Positions 1 through 10,779 of a stretch of 64,000 nucleotides of DNA are shown in pieces; the stretch's first letter is position 1; each line of letters starts with the position of its first letter. Below the pieces are notes generated by a model. It had not been told where the DNA came from. It ran no database searches and saw only the letters and a list, made by a program, of their open reading frames with translations. The position numbers and the translations under genes were made by a program. Origin of the DNA: Nocardioides sp. zg-1228 (lineage in GTDB: Bacteria; Actinomycetota; Actinomycetes; Propionibacteriales; Nocardioidaceae); NCBI RefSeq assembly GCF_017086465.1, contig NZ_CP070961.1, positions 2,790,001 to 2,854,000 of the forward strand. The letters run 5' to 3'.

Positions 1-676
1 CGTCGGGCTCGCTCGGGAGCGGGAAGGCCGACCCGAGGGTCATCTTCATCTCCTCGGCGGTGCGCTCCCCCAGCATGAGGGAGTACTCCTTCTTCATCCA
101 CGCGATGATCGCCTGGTCGAGGTCGTCGCCCGCGGTGCGCACCGACAGGCTGGTCACGATGCCACCGAGGCTGATCACCGCCACCTCGGTCGTGCCGCCG
201 CCCACATCGACGACCATGTTGCCGGTGGCCTCGTGCACCGGCAGCCCGGCGCCGATCGCGGCCGCCATCGGCTCCTCGACGATGTAGACCCGGCGGGCGC
301 CGGCCTGGTAGCCGGCCTCCTTGACCGCGCGCTGCTCGACCGCGGTGATGCCGCTCGGCACGCAGATGACCATCCGCGGCTTGGCGAAGTAGCGGCGGCG
401 GTGGACCTGGTGGATGAAGTAGCGCAGCATCTGCTCGGTCGCCTCGAAGTCGGCGATCACACCGTCCTTGAGCGGACGGATCGCCGCGATGCTGTCGGGG
501 GTGCGCCCGATCATCCGCTTGGCCTCGTGGCCGACGGCGAGGACCTCCCCGGTGGCGGTGTTCATCGCCACGACGGACGGCTCGTCGAGCACCACGCCCC
601 GGCCGCGGACATAGACCAGCGTGTTGGCGGTGCCGAGGTCGACGGCCATGTCTCGACCGATGAAGCTGTTTGCCAT
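1..676 (-). CDS. mreB: Rod shape-determining protein MreB (partial, C-terminus beyond the window)
   Basis: Actin-like ATPase that forms membrane-associated filaments and guides peptidoglycan synthesis. The 225 visible residues begin [18 protein letters not shown]. They carry the first phosphate loop ([10 protein letters not shown], residues 13-22), the conserved [14 protein letters not shown] segment (134-147) and the second phosphate loop ([13 protein letters not shown], 155-167). Family members are about 340 residues long, so roughly a third lies past the left edge. The ATG at 676-674 follows an AAGGG-like ribosome site. It lies downstream of ndk on the same strand but a 303-bp gap suggests its own promoter. 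The gene order ndk then mreB on this strand matches Streptomyces as I recall it. Confidence 0.96.
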   Translation of the reverse strand, partial: MANSFIGRDMAVDLGTANTLVYVRGRGVVLDEPSVVAMNTATGEVLAVGHEAKRMIGRTPDSIAAIRPLKDGVIADFEATEQMLRYFIHQVHRRRYFAKPRMVICVPSGITAVEQRAVKEAGYQAGARRVYIVEEPMAAAIGAGLPVHEATGNMVVDVGGGTTEVAVISLGGIVTSLSVRTAGDDLDQAIIAWMKKEYSLMLGERTAEEMKMTLGSAFPLPSEPD

Positions 677-979
677 GCCGCTGCTGCCCTTGCAGGTCGG
701 TCGTACCGGGAAGTGGGGACGACCGCTGCAGCCGACCCGCACTCAGGCTAAGGAGCGCGGCCCGGTGTTCTGGGGAGGACACGCGCGGGGCGGCGCAAGT
801 CCGGCCGCGACGTACGCACCCGGGGCGCGCTTGTACGCCCGGGCCAGCGGGTTGACGTCACGCCACACTTGGTGAGCGAGTCCGACACTTCGAGGCCGTT
901 GCAACCCCCTCCAAGTGACGAAGTCCCCGCTCGAGCGGGGACTCCGACAAACGAAGAAAGGCTCAGCCAGAACGCCCGC
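677..979. other. Gene-free stretch between ndk and mreB
   Basis: This 303-base interval should hold the mreB promoter in its left part. The right part holds copy 1 of a dispersed palindromic repeat (851-949). I see no supportable coding region: the open frames here are the usual by-product of high GC. Confidence 0.7.
851..949. repeat. Dispersed intergenic palindromic repeat, copy 1
   Basis: About 99 bp that match 58604-58701 in the same orientation at roughly 90% identity by hand alignment. The core is the palindrome AGTCCCCGCTCGAGCGGGGACT (shown here as two arms, AGTCCCCGCTC and GAGCGGGGACT), preceded by a GAGGCCGTTGCAACCCCCTC block identical in both copies. In this copy the outer arm of the palindrome is decayed (ACGA instead of TCGG). 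It sits between the ndk stop and the mreB start. Function unknown; it could be a mobile hairpin element or a multi-copy terminator-like module. Confidence 0.85.
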
Positions 980-1411
980 TCAGCGGGCGAGGGCGGGGAA
1001 CCAGATGCCGATCTCGCGGGCGGCCGACTCCTCGGAGTCCGAGCCGTGGACGAGGTTCTGCTGGACGGCGAGGCCCCAGTCGCGGCCGAGGTCGCCGCGG
1101 ATGGTGCCGGGGGCGGCGACGGTGGGGTCGGTCGCGCCGGCGAGGGAGCGGAAGCCCTCGATGCAGCGCTCGCCCTCGATCACGACGGCGAGCACGGGGC
1201 CGGACAGCATGAACTCCACGAGCGGGGCGTAGAACGGCTTGCCCTCGTGCTCGGCGTAGTGCTCGGCGAGGAGCTCGGGCGTCGCGGAGCGCAGCTCGGC
1301 GGCGGCGAGGGTGTAGCCCTTGGCCTCGATCCGGCGCAGCACCTCGCCCGAGAGGCCGCGGCGTACGCCGTCGGGCTTGACGAGGACGAGGGAGCGCTGG
1401 ACGTCGGTCAT
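980..1411 (-). CDS. ndk: Nucleoside diphosphate kinase
   Basis: Transfers the gamma phosphate of NTPs to NDPs through a phosphohistidine and balances cytoplasmic nucleotide pools. The protein has 143 residues, the normal length. It starts MTDVQRSLVLVKPDGVRRG and contains the catalytic histidine in NLVHGSDS (His122). The PGTIRGDLG segment (residues 101-109) is typical of the family. It follows the DUF4233 gene (stop at 1434) with a gap of 22 bases, so it is probably transcribed with folC and DUF4233. Confidence 0.97.
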   Translation of the reverse strand: MTDVQRSLVLVKPDGVRRGLSGEVLRRIEAKGYTLAAAELRSATPELLAEHYAEHEGKPFYAPLVEFMLSGPVLAVVIEGERCIEGFRSLAGATDPTVAAPGTIRGDLGRDWGLAVQQNLVHGSDSEESAAREIGIWFPALAR

Positions 1412-1433
1412 GCGGGCAGCCTAGCGAGGAGCC

Positions 1434-1832
1434 TCAGCCCTGCTCCGCGCGGTACGCCGCCCACGCGGCGGCGCGCTCCCGCTCGATCTTGCGCCCGAGG
1501 AGGTCGGCCGCCGTCCAGAGCGCGGCGAAGATCGCCCCGAGGGCGAACATCACCGGGACGACGAAGCCCAGCGCGATGGCGGCCACCTGCACGGCGTAGC
1601 CGGCGAGGTAGGCCCACTCGGCGCGCAGCATCCCGGCCAGCAGCAGGCACACGAGCGCCAGGCCGAGCCCCACCGTCAGCGCGGTGCCGGTCGGGACGCC
1701 GGCGATGGTGATCATCACGGGAGTGCTCAGACCGAGGGTGATCGCCTCCAGGCTCAGCACGGCCGCGGCCATGCCGCGCCGCGGCGAGCGCTCGGTGTTG
1801 GCCGGCACCTGCTCGGGAGTGTTCTCGCTCAT
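1434..1832 (-). CDS. DUF4233 family membrane protein
   Basis: Small integral membrane protein of 132 residues and unknown function that commonly follows folC in actinobacteria. A charged N-terminus (about residues 1-20) precedes four hydrophobic stretches (about 22-45, 48-68, 72-90 and 91-108), and the C-terminus is basic (GRKIERERAAAW). Its ATG overlaps the folC stop as ATGA (1832-1829), which argues for translational coupling. The ndk gene follows 22 bases later. Naming rests on size, topology and position; no catalytic motif is visible. Confidence 0.85.
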   Translation of the reverse strand: MSENTPEQVPANTERSPRRGMAAAVLSLEAITLGLSTPVMITIAGVPTGTALTVGLGLALVCLLLAGMLRAEWAYLAGYAVQVAAIALGFVVPVMFALGAIFAALWTAADLLGRKIERERAAAWAAYRAEQG

Positions 1833-3196
1833 CGGCGCCCCTTCAGCAGCGCGCGGGCCTCGCCCACGGTGACGACGGAGCCGGTGACGAGCACGGCGCC
1901 GGACCCGATCGAGACGTCGATGGCCTCGCCCGCCTCCGCGAGCGTCGCGGCGCGGTCGATCGCCTCGGCCAGGTCGGGCACGACGCTGACGCGGTCCTCG
2001 CCGAACACCTCGACCGCCGCGCGGCCCAGGGCGGCGGCCGACATCGAGCGCCGCGAGGAGTTCTGCGTGCAGACCAGGTAGGCCAGGTGCGGCTCGAAGG
2101 CGGACAGGAGTCCCTCGTGGTCCTTGTCCTCCATCACGCCCAGCACCCCGACCAGCGGGCTGAAGGAGAAGGAGTCCTCGAGCGCCTCGGCCACGGCCTC
2201 GGCCCCGTGCGGGTTGTGCGCGGCGTCGAGCACGATCGTGGGGCTGCGGCGGATGATCTCCAGCCGCCCCGGGGAGGTGACCTCGGCGAACGCGGCGCGC
2301 ACGACCTCGTCGTCGAGGGCGCCCGTGCCGAACGCCTCGACGGCGGCGAGCGCGACGGCGGCGTTCTGGGCCTGGTGCGCGCCGTAGAGCGGCAGGAACA
2401 CGTCGTCGTACTGCGCGCGCAGGCCCTTGAGCGTGAGCACCTGGCCGCCGACGGCGGGGGTGCGCGAGACGACGCCGAACTCCATGCCCTCGCGGGCGAC
2501 GGTCGCCCCGACCTCGGCCGCGCGCTCGAGCAGCACGGCGGCGACCTCGGGCGTCTGCTCGGCCAGGACGGCGATGGAGCCGGGCTTGATGATCCCGGCC
2601 TTCTCGACGGCGATGGTGGCGGGGTCGTCGCCGAGGTACCTCGCGTGGTCGACCGCGATCGGCAGCACCACGGCCACGTCGGCGTCGACCACGTTGGTGG
2701 CGTCCCAGCCGCCGCCCATGCCGACCTCGACGACGGCCACGTCGACGGGGGCGTCGGCGAAGGCGGCGTAGGCCATGCCGACGATCGTCTCGAAGAAGCT
2801 CAGCGGGTGGTCCTGCTCGGCGTCGACGAGGTGGGTGTAGGGCGCCACGTCGTTGAACGCGCGCACGAACGCCTCGTCGTCGAGCGGCTCGCCGTCGATG
2901 CTGATCCGCTCGCTCATCCGCTCGAGGTGGGGAGAGGTGAACCGGCCGGTGCGCAGGTCGAGCGCGCGCAGCAGGGTCTCGATCATCCGGCTGGTGCTGG
3001 TCTTGCCGTTGGTGCCGGTGAGGTGGATCGTGCGGAAGGAGCGCTGCGGCTCGCCGAGGAGCTCGGTGAAGGCCGCGATGCGGTCGAGGCTGGGCTCGAG
3101 CCGGGTCTCGGGCCAGCGGGAGAGCAGCGCGTCCTCGACCTCGGCGTAGGTCTGGGCGAGGCGCGGTGCGTCGGCGGCGTCGTGGGGGTCTGTCAT
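1829..3196 (-). CDS. folC: Folylpolyglutamate synthase / dihydrofolate synthase
   Basis: ATP-dependent ligase that adds glutamate to dihydropteroate and to folates, retaining folate cofactors in the cell. The 455-residue protein has the Mur-ligase-type P-loop LTGTNGKTSTSR (about 59-70), the FolC signature region FTSPHLERMSERI, and the VVEVGMGGGWDATNVV segment typical of FolC. The C-terminal domain includes LDAAHNPHGAEAVAEAL. Length is normal. It overlaps DUF4233 by 4 bases and lies 12 bases downstream of the GNAT gene, so these genes probably form one operon running toward ndk. Confidence 0.96.
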   Translation of the reverse strand: MTDPHDAADAPRLAQTYAEVEDALLSRWPETRLEPSLDRIAAFTELLGEPQRSFRTIHLTGTNGKTSTSRMIETLLRALDLRTGRFTSPHLERMSERISIDGEPLDDEAFVRAFNDVAPYTHLVDAEQDHPLSFFETIVGMAYAAFADAPVDVAVVEVGMGGGWDATNVVDADVAVVLPIAVDHARYLGDDPATIAVEKAGIIKPGSIAVLAEQTPEVAAVLLERAAEVGATVAREGMEFGVVSRTPAVGGQVLTLKGLRAQYDDVFLPLYGAHQAQNAAVALAAVEAFGTGALDDEVVRAAFAEVTSPGRLEIIRRSPTIVLDAAHNPHGAEAVAEALEDSFSFSPLVGVLGVMEDKDHEGLLSAFEPHLAYLVCTQNSSRRSMSAAALGRAAVEVFGEDRVSVVPDLAEAIDRAATLAEAGEAIDVSIGSGAVLVTGSVVTVGEARALLKGRR

Positions 3197-3208
3197 CTCC
3201 CCGCGAGT

Positions 3209-4162
3209 CTATTGACCCCGCTGCCCGGACGACGACTCGTGGCCGGGGAGCCCGACGACGTGCTCCGCCATGTCGACCGTCGGCTCGTAGCCCAGCGCGG
3301 CGTAGATCTTGTTGGAGGTCGGGTTGGCCCGGTCGGTGAACAGGCACATCCGGTGGCCCGCCTCGAGCCCGCGCCGGGTCAGCTCGCCGACGACGTACGA
3401 CGCGATGCCGCGACCCCGGTGCTCCTTGGGCGTGTAGACGGGGCCGATCCGCGAGACGCCGTACGACGGCAGGCCGGCGCCGGTGAGGTGGGCGACCGTC
3501 CCGTCGGGGAGCTCCCACAGCCACTCGACGCCCTCGCGGATCCTGACCAGGACGCTGTCGAGCGTGTTGTGCTCACCGGAGTCCGGGTCGGGCTCGCGCC
3601 CGGCCTGCTCGTCGGCCTCCTCGTGGAACGCCCTGAACCACGCGAGCACGAGCTCGGCGTCGTCCTCGGTCGCGAGCCGCAGCCGACCGTCGGGCGCGGG
3701 CGGGGCCTCGACGGACGTGGCCTCCCACAGCCGCGTCCCCTTGTCGGCCACCACCTCTCCCCCGGTCAGCTCGGCGCTCACCCGCGCCAGCACCGCCGCC
3801 CCGGGCAGCGCGCCGTTGGCGCCGCCGAGGAGCTCCCCGCGCGCGTGCAGCGCCGTGGCCAGCGCCGTGGCGGCGCCGTCGTCCATCGGCATCGAGAACG
3901 TCGGGTGGGGCGCGAACGGAGCCGTGCGCATCGCCGCGCTGACCACCGCCCCGGAGGCGTCGCGCACCACGACCCACCAGCGCTCGAACGTCGCCCCCAC
4001 CTCGGCCCAGGAGTCGTGGCCGGCGGCCAGCTCGCGGGCCGTCCGCTCGCTCACGCTGGCGATCACGCTGCCCAGCACCGGCTCGGCGGCGAGCAGCCCG
4101 CCGGCCGCGTCGAGGAACGGCTGCGGGGTGGCGAAGAACTCCAGCGTGACGTCGGGATCCAT
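3209..4162 (-). CDS. GNAT family N-acetyltransferase
   Basis: Predicted acetyl-CoA-dependent N-acyltransferase of 317 residues with unknown substrate. The C-terminal half holds the GNAT fold: motif A is PKEHRGRGIASYVVGEL, with the pyrophosphate-binding HRGRGIA loop at 248-254, and ANPTSNKIYAALGYEP forms the last helix-strand. The N-terminal half looks like a degenerate second GNAT domain. The start is ATG 4162, 76 bases from divergent valS. It is 12 bases upstream of folC and probably heads that operon. Confidence 0.88.
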   Translation of the reverse strand: MDPDVTLEFFATPQPFLDAAGGLLAAEPVLGSVIASVSERTARELAAGHDSWAEVGATFERWWVVVRDASGAVVSAAMRTAPFAPHPTFSMPMDDGAATALATALHARGELLGGANGALPGAAVLARVSAELTGGEVVADKGTRLWEATSVEAPPAPDGRLRLATEDDAELVLAWFRAFHEEADEQAGREPDPDSGEHNTLDSVLVRIREGVEWLWELPDGTVAHLTGAGLPSYGVSRIGPVYTPKEHRGRGIASYVVGELTRRGLEAGHRMCLFTDRANPTSNKIYAALGYEPTVDMAEHVVGLPGHESSSGQRGQ

Positions 4163-4238
4163 GGCCGCACGGTAGGCCGTCGCCGCCTGCGTCGATACTC
4201 GTTTTCGTCGGCTGGAGGCCCGTCAATAGAATCGGAGC

Positions 4239-6872
4239 ATGACTGAGAACCCCAGCACCCAGGCCCCGGAGGCCGGTCCGACGACATCGAGCACCGACCC
4301 GCGTGCCGTCGTCGTACCCGAGCGGCCGGCGCTGGAGGGCCTGGAGGACAAGTGGTCTCGGGTGTGGGCCGAGAACGACACCTACGCGTTCGACCGCACG
4401 CAGCCCCGCGAGAACGTCTACTCGATCGACACTCCCCCGCCGACCGTCAGCGGCTCGCTGCACGTCGGGCACGTCTACTCCTACAGCCACCCCGACCTGA
4501 TCGCGCGCTACCAGCGCATGCAGGGCAAGGCCGTCTTCTACCCCATCGGCTGGGACGACAACGGCCTGCCGACCGAGCGCCGCGTCCAGAACTACTACGG
4601 CGTGCGCTGCGACCCCGCCCTGCCCTACGACCCCGACTTCACGCCGCCGGAGAGGCCCGACCCCAAGAAGCAGGTGCCGATCAGCCGGCCCAACTTCATC
4701 GAGCTGTGCGAGCAGCTCGTGGTCGAGGACGAGAAGGCGTTCGAGGCGCTCTGGCGCCAGCTCGGCCTGTCGGTCCAGTGGAACCCGACCTACACGACCA
4801 TCGGCGACCACTCGCGCACCGTCAGCCAGCGCGCGTTCCTGCGCAACTACGCCCGCGGCGAGGCCTACCTGTCCGAGGCGCCCACGCTCTGGGACGTCAC
4901 CTTCCAGACGGCGGTCGCGCAGGCCGAGCTCGAGGCCCGCGACTACCCCGGTGCCTACCACCGCGTCGCCTTCCACCGCCCCGACGGCTCGCCGATCCAC
5001 ATCGAGACCACCCGGCCGGAGCTGATCCCCAGCGTGGTCGCGCTGATCGCGCACCCCGACGACGAGCGCTACCAGGGGCTCTTCGGCACCACGGTCACCT
5101 CGCCGGTCTTCGGCGTGGAGATCCCGGTCCTGCCCCACCCCGCGGCCGAGCCCGACAAGGGCGCCGGCATCGCGATGTGCTGCACCTTCGGCGACCTCAC
5201 CGACGTGACGTGGTGGCGCGAGCTCGACCTGCCGGTCCGCACGGTCGTCGGCCGCGACGGCCGGCTCCTCCGGGAGACGCCGGAGTGGCTCGCTGCCGAG
5301 CCCGCCGCGACGGCGTACGCCGAGCTGGCCGGCAAGACGACCTTCAGCGCCCGCGAGGCGATGGTCGCCCTGCTCCGCGAGTCCGGCGACCTCGACGGTG
5401 AGCCGCAGCCCACGCAGCGCATGGCCAACTTCTTCGAGAAGGGCGACAAGCCGCTCGAGATCGTCGCCACCCGCCAGTGGTACATCAAGAACGGCGGACG
5501 CGACGCCGCGCTGCGCAAGGAGATGCTCGCCCGCGGCGAGGAGATCACCTGGATCCCCGCGCACATGAAGCACCGCTACGACAACTGGGTCGGCGGCCTC
5601 AACGGTGACTGGCTCATCTCGCGCCAGCGCTTCTTCGGGATCCCGTTCCCCGTCTGGTACCCCCTCGACGCCGACGGCGAGCCCGACCACGACCACCCGC
5701 TCCTGCCGAGCGAGGACCGGCTCCCCGTCGACCCCTCGACGGAGGCCCCCGAGGGCTACACCGAGGACCAGCGGGGCAAGCCGCGCGGCTTCATCGGCGA
5801 CCCCGACGTGATGGACACCTGGGCGACGTCGTCCCTGACCCCGCAGATCGCGGGCATGTGGGGCGTCGACGACGACCTGTTCTCGCGGGTGTTCCCCTAC
5901 GACCTCGCCACCCACGCGCACGACATCATCCGCACCTGGCTGTTCTCGCGCGTCGTCCGCTCCGACTACGAGCACCAGGTCGCGCCGTGGACGCACGCGA
6001 TGATCTCCGGCTTCATCGTCGACCCCGACCGCAAGAAGATGTCGAAGTCCAAGGGCAACGTGGTCGTCCCGACCGACATCCTCGACAAGTACGGCGCCGA
6101 CGCCGTCCGCTGGCGCGCGGCCATCGGCCGCCCCGGCGCCGACTCGCCCTTCGACGAGTCGCAGATGAAGGTCGGGCGCCGCCTGGCGATGAAGGTGCTC
6201 AACGCCTCCAAGTTCGTCCTCGGCAATGTCGGCGCGACCGAGCTGGCTCCCAGCGCGGTCAGCGCACCGGTCGACTGCGCCCTGCTCGGACGCCTCGAGA
6301 CCGTCGTCCGCAGGGCGACGGAGGCCTTCGACGCCTACGACTACACCACGGCGCTCGAGGTCACCGAGAAGTTCTTCTGGGAGTTCTGCGACGACTACCT
6401 CGAGCTGGTCAAGGAGCGCGCCTACGACGTCGAGGGCGGCACCGGCACCGACTCGGCGCGGGCCACGCTGGCCATCGCGCTGCACGTCCAGCTGCGGCTG
6501 CTCGCGCCCTTCCTGCCCTACGTCACCGAGGAGGTCTGGTCGTGGTGGCAGGACGGCTCGATCCACCACGCCGCCTGGCCCACCGCGGCCGACCTCGGCG
6601 CCGCGGCCGCGGCCCCGCCCACCGTCCTCGATGCGGTGGCCGCCGCGCTCACTGGCATCCGGGGCGCCAAGTCGCAGGCCAAGGCCAAGATGCGGGCGCC
6701 GCTCTCCCGTGTGGAGATCACCGGTCCGGCGGCGCTGCTCGAGGCCGCCCAGCAGGCGCAGGACGACCTCCGTGCCGTCGGCACGATCGTCGGCGACCTC
6801 GACTTCGTCACCGACGAGTCGAGCGCCGAGCTGCGGGTCACCGCCGCCGAGCTCGCGCCCACCGAGGACTGA
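4239..6872 (+). CDS. valS: Valine--tRNA ligase
   Basis: Class I synthetase that charges tRNA-Val and edits mischarged Thr. At 877 residues it carries the HIGH-type motif HVGH (75-78) and KMSKSKGN (near 600). The editing domain contains [10 protein letters not shown] and [21 protein letters not shown]; this CTFGD-type block resembles archaeal/eukaryotic ValS more than the E. coli form, and the C-terminus stops without the long coiled coil of E. coli ValS. A TAGAAT -10-like hexamer lies 6 bases before the ATG (4227-4232), and GGAG at 4234-4237 could be a ribosome site, so the transcript may have a very short leader. Divergent from the GNAT gene. Confidence 0.97.
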   Translation: MTENPSTQAPEAGPTTSSTDPRAVVVPERPALEGLEDKWSRVWAENDTYAFDRTQPRENVYSIDTPPPTVSGSLHVGHVYSYSHPDLIARYQRMQGKAVFYPIGWDDNGLPTERRVQNYYGVRCDPALPYDPDFTPPERPDPKKQVPISRPNFIELCEQLVVEDEKAFEALWRQLGLSVQWNPTYTTIGDHSRTVSQRAFLRNYARGEAYLSEAPTLWDVTFQTAVAQAELEARDYPGAYHRVAFHRPDGSPIHIETTRPELIPSVVALIAHPDDERYQGLFGTTVTSPVFGVEIPVLPHPAAEPDKGAGIAMCCTFGDLTDVTWWRELDLPVRTVVGRDGRLLRETPEWLAAEPAATAYAELAGKTTFSAREAMVALLRESGDLDGEPQPTQRMANFFEKGDKPLEIVATRQWYIKNGGRDAALRKEMLARGEEITWIPAHMKHRYDNWVGGLNGDWLISRQRFFGIPFPVWYPLDADGEPDHDHPLLPSEDRLPVDPSTEAPEGYTEDQRGKPRGFIGDPDVMDTWATSSLTPQIAGMWGVDDDLFSRVFPYDLATHAHDIIRTWLFSRVVRSDYEHQVAPWTHAMISGFIVDPDRKKMSKSKGNVVVPTDILDKYGADAVRWRAAIGRPGADSPFDESQMKVGRRLAMKVLNASKFVLGNVGATELAPSAVSAPVDCALLGRLETVVRRATEAFDAYDYTTALEVTEKFFWEFCDDYLELVKERAYDVEGGTGTDSARATLAIALHVQLRLLAPFLPYVTEEVWSWWQDGSIHHAAWPTAADLGAAAAAPPTVLDAVAAALTGIRGAKSQAKAKMRAPLSRVEITGPAALLEAAQQAQDDLRAVGTIVGDLDFVTDESSAELRVTAAELAPTED

Positions 6873-6964
6873 CGCGGACTACCGCCGGCTCGTACGCCCT
6901 GGGGGCACCCGCGGCCCGTCGCCCGGGGCCGCCCCGGGCGTCGGGCCGCGGGCGTCGGGCCGCG

Positions 6965-7052
6965 GGTTCATCACGGTATGCAGGCCAACCCGCACTTCCC
7001 ATGGTGAGCTGATCGTGGGGAGTGCGGGTTGAGCGACATACCTTGATGAACC
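6965..7052. repeat. 36-bp imperfect inverted repeat between convergent valS and clpX
   Basis: Left arm 6965-7000 and right arm 7017-7052 are inverted copies with 29 of 36 positions paired, separated by a 16-base loop. Matching blocks are GGTTCATCA, GGTATG and CAACCCGCACT, broken by one single mismatch, a 5-base internal loop and one more mismatch. It lies 92 bases after valS and 72 bases after clpX, so it could terminate both transcripts, but it is longer than an ordinary terminator and lacks an obvious U tract. A MITE-like origin is possible. Confidence 0.75.
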
Positions 7053-7124
7053 GTCAGCGCGGCGGTGGCGATGCACCGGGGCCGGACCGGCGGTTGCCGA
7101 CCCGGGCCAGAGCCCGAGCCAGGG

Positions 7125-8405
<1,281 letters not shown>

Positions 8406-8484
8406 GAGTCGTGTCCTCCAGTCGTGCCGGATGGGGGTTCCGGCTCCTCACACCTTGCAACAGGCCGTACGACGGTACCCCGAG

Positions 8485-8505
8485 CCGGCCCCCGTCGGGG
8501 GCCGG
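8485..8505 (-). terminator. Hairpin between clpP2 and clpX
   Basis: CCGGCCCCC and GGGGGCCGG form a perfect 9-bp stem around a GTC loop. It lies 56 bases beyond the clpP2 stop, in the direction of transcription. There is no U tract, so it could be a weak terminator or a processing site that sets the clpX to clpP ratio. Confidence 0.5.
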
Positions 8506-8560
8506 ACACGGGATGTCGACGACCATGATTTCGAGCCTCGCCACCAGCCTCGGCTCACCC

Positions 8561-9169
8561 TCAGGTGAGGGCCGGGGCACCCTTGCGGGACTCGATGACG
8601 GCGTCGATGAGGCCGTACTCGACGGCCTGCTCGGCCGTCAGGATCTTGTCGCGCTCGATGTCGCGGCTGACCTGGTCGATGTCCTTGCCGCTGGAGTCGG
8701 CGATCATCCGCTCGAGGAGCTCGCGCATCCGCAGGATCTCGTTGGCCTGGATCTCGATGTCGGAGGTCTGGCCGAACGTGCCCTCGGTGTAGGGCTGGTG
8801 GATCAGGATCCGGCTGTTGGGCAGCGCCATCCGCTTGCCCTTGGCTCCGGCGCCGAGCAGGATCGCGGCCGCCGAGGCCGCCTGGCCCAGGCACACCGTC
8901 TGCACGTCGGGCTTGATGAAGCGCATCGTGTCGTAGATCGCGGTGAGCGCGGTGAACGAGCCGCCGGGGCTGTTGATGTAGATGCTGATGTCGGTGTCGG
9001 GGTTCATCGTCTCCAGGCACATGAGCTGGGCGATGACCGCGTTGGCGACGTCGTCGCTGATCGGCGTCCCGAGGTAGATGATGCGCTCCTCGAAGAGCTT
9101 GGCGTAGGGGTCGATGCGGCGGAAGCCGTAGGACGTGCGCTCTTCCCACTGCGGGATGTAGTAGTTCAT
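8561..9169 (-). CDS. clpP2: ATP-dependent Clp protease proteolytic subunit ClpP2
   Basis: Serine protease subunit of the heteromeric ClpP1P2 tetradecamer of actinobacteria. The 202-residue protein starts MNYYIPQWEERTSYGF; an open frame continues upstream into clpP1, but the ATG at 9169 gives the normal N-terminus. The catalytic triad is Ser99 (GQAASAAA), His124 (LIHQPY) and Asp170 (RDIERD). It follows clpP1 with 5 bases between stop and start, so the two are co-translated in order. Confidence 0.97.
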   Translation of the reverse strand: MNYYIPQWEERTSYGFRRIDPYAKLFEERIIYLGTPISDDVANAVIAQLMCLETMNPDTDISIYINSPGGSFTALTAIYDTMRFIKPDVQTVCLGQAASAAAILLGAGAKGKRMALPNSRILIHQPYTEGTFGQTSDIEIQANEILRMRELLERMIADSSGKDIDQVSRDIERDKILTAEQAVEYGLIDAVIESRKGAPALT

Positions 9170-9174
9170 GGCTG

Positions 9175-9852
9175 TCAGTCCTTGGTCCGGGCCGGGCGGC
9201 CCTCGTCGGCGGCTTCGCGGGCACTGGTGATGACCTGGTCGACGAGGCCGTACTCGACGGCCTGGTCGGCGGTGAACCACCGGTCACGGTCGGCGTCGGC
9301 GACCACCTGCTCGACGCTCTGGCCCGTGTGCTCGGCGATCAGGTCGAGCAGCACCTTCTTGATGTGCAGCGACTGCTGGGCCTGGATCTTGATGTCGGAG
9401 GCGGAGCCACCCATGCCCGAGGAGGGCTGGTGCATCATGATGCGGGCGTGGGGCAGGGCGTAGCGCTTGCCCTTGGTGCCGGCGCACAGCAGGAACTGGC
9501 CCATCGAGGCCGCGAGCCCCATGCCGACGGTCGCCACGTCGTTGGGGATGTAGTTCATCGTGTCGTAGATGGCCATGCCGGCGTCGACCGAGCCGCCGGG
9601 GCTGTTGATGTGGAGGAAGATGTCGGCCTCCGGGTCCTCCGCGGACAGCAGCAGGAGCTGGGCGCAGATCGCGTTGGCGTTCTGGTCGCGCACCTCCGAG
9701 CCGAGGAAGACGATGCGCTCACGGAGGAGGCGCTGGTAGATGTGGTCGTCGAGGCCATACATCCCACCGGCACCGTTCATCTCGGGCGAGAGGGCTGGGC
9801 TGGAGTTCTGGTTCACGCTGGCGACACTAGCCGGAAGGACGGACACTTCCAC
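9175..9852 (-). CDS. clpP1: ATP-dependent Clp protease proteolytic subunit ClpP1
   Basis: Partner subunit of ClpP2 in the actinobacterial Clp protease. The catalytic serine is Ser116 (GLAASMGQF), the histidine His141 ([12 protein letters not shown]), and the aspartate lies in [10 protein letters not shown]. The 225-residue call uses ATG 9852; an internal ATG (residue 25, MNGAGGMYG) would give a product of about 200 residues, closer to the mature length, so the N-terminus is uncertain or processed. The gene starts 75 bases from the divergent FHA-like gene. Trigger factor, usually the next gene upstream, is displaced about 10 kb to the right. Confidence 0.96.
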   Translation of the reverse strand: MEVSVLPASVASVNQNSSPALSPEMNGAGGMYGLDDHIYQRLLRERIVFLGSEVRDQNANAICAQLLLLSAEDPEADIFLHINSPGGSVDAGMAIYDTMNYIPNDVATVGMGLAASMGQFLLCAGTKGKRYALPHARIMMHQPSSGMGGSASDIKIQAQQSLHIKKVLLDLIAEHTGQSVEQVVADADRDRWFTADQAVEYGLVDQVITSAREAADEGRPARTKD

Positions 9853-9927
9853 GCGGGACCGGCCCTTGTTCGCCCACAGCGGATCGAAGCGCCTCGCGGG
9901 GCCTGCGCGTGTGGTCTACTCGGGCCC

Positions 9928-10779
9928 ATGTTGCGGGTCACGCTTCGGGGGGCAGACCTGCCCACCGCCACGCTCGGCAGCGGCGAACGGCTGCTCTTCG
10001 GTCGCGCGCCCCACCAGGCGCTGCGCACCGAGGAGCCCGACAGGGCCCTCGACGTCACCGTCCTCGCGCTCCCGCACTGCGCCCCGCACGTGTCGCGCCT
10101 GCTGGGCGAGCTCGAGATCGGCGAGGAGATCGCCCGGCTGCGCTGGCACGGCGCGGGCGAGACCCAGGTGGCGAGCCTGTTCGACGCCCCGGGCGGGGCA
10201 CGACGGGTGACGCTCGTCGAGGGCATGTCGCTGCTGCTCGACGAGGGGGAGAACCACCTCGTCGTGATGCGCGGGCGCGAGCTCGACCCCGAGGTCTACG
10301 ACGACCTGACGATCGTCGTGGAGGTGACGACCCCCGGGGAGGAGGCGGCGCCCCGGCCCGCCGTCGCCGACAGCGGCGTCGAGCGCGACTCCTCGGCCAC
10401 CGCCCCGTCGCCGGGGCTGGTCCGGCACTCCCGTGAGTGGTACGTCGCCCTCGCGCTCGCCGAGCCCTGGCTGGTCGGCACCGACGACTACCCGCGTCCC
10501 CCGACCAACCGCGAGATCTACGAGCGCGTCCTGCGGTGGCACGGCTACGCCTGGAACCTCGAGCGCTCCCAGCGGGTCGACGACGCGATCAAGGCGATCT
10601 CGTCCCTGGCCTTCAGCGTCCGCGACGACCCGTTCCGGGCCAGCAGCGGGCGTGCCAGCAACGTGCGCTTCGCCGTGGGTCGGCGTACGGCCGAGGTCCG
10701 CCTGGTCACCGTCGACGACCTCGCGGGCGTCGAGGCGGCCGCCCGCGAGCGCGTCGCGGGAGCCCCGCACCCGGGCTGA
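9928..10779 (+). CDS. FHA-like domain protein with C-terminal winged-helix-like region
   Basis: Predicted cytoplasmic protein of 283 residues. The N-terminal 110 residues resemble an FHA fold: GSGERLLFGRAP would be the first loop, APHVSRLLGELEIGEE aligns with the serine-rich recognition loop, and GMSLLLDEGENHLVV is the closing strand. FHA domains bind phosphothreonine. The C-terminal part (REWYVALALAEPWLV to the end) is helical and resembles the winged-helix segment of FHA proteins found with Ser/Thr kinases. It opens the block running to 17978 and is the natural reader for the kinase at 17965-19572. Divergent from clpP1. The domain call is by eye. Confidence 0.65.
   Translation: MLRVTLRGADLPTATLGSGERLLFGRAPHQALRTEEPDRALDVTVLALPHCAPHVSRLLGELEIGEEIARLRWHGAGETQVASLFDAPGGARRVTLVEGMSLLLDEGENHLVVMRGRELDPEVYDDLTIVVEVTTPGEEAAPRPAVADSGVERDSSATAPSPGLVRHSREWYVALALAEPWLVGTDDYPRPPTNREIYERVLRWHGYAWNLERSQRVDDAIKAISSLAFSVRDDPFRASSGRASNVRFAVGRRTAEVRLVTVDDLAGVEAAARERVAGAPHPG

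Noticed and set aside
1829..1872. Separate gene start for folC C-terminus
   Set aside because: The apparent frames here are shadows of the ATGA overlap between folC and DUF4233.
3573..6569. 998-residue open frame antisense to valS
   Set aside because: It is the complement of a clearly coding gene in a genome of very high GC; its residues are Arg/Val/Gly/Asp rich with no motif.
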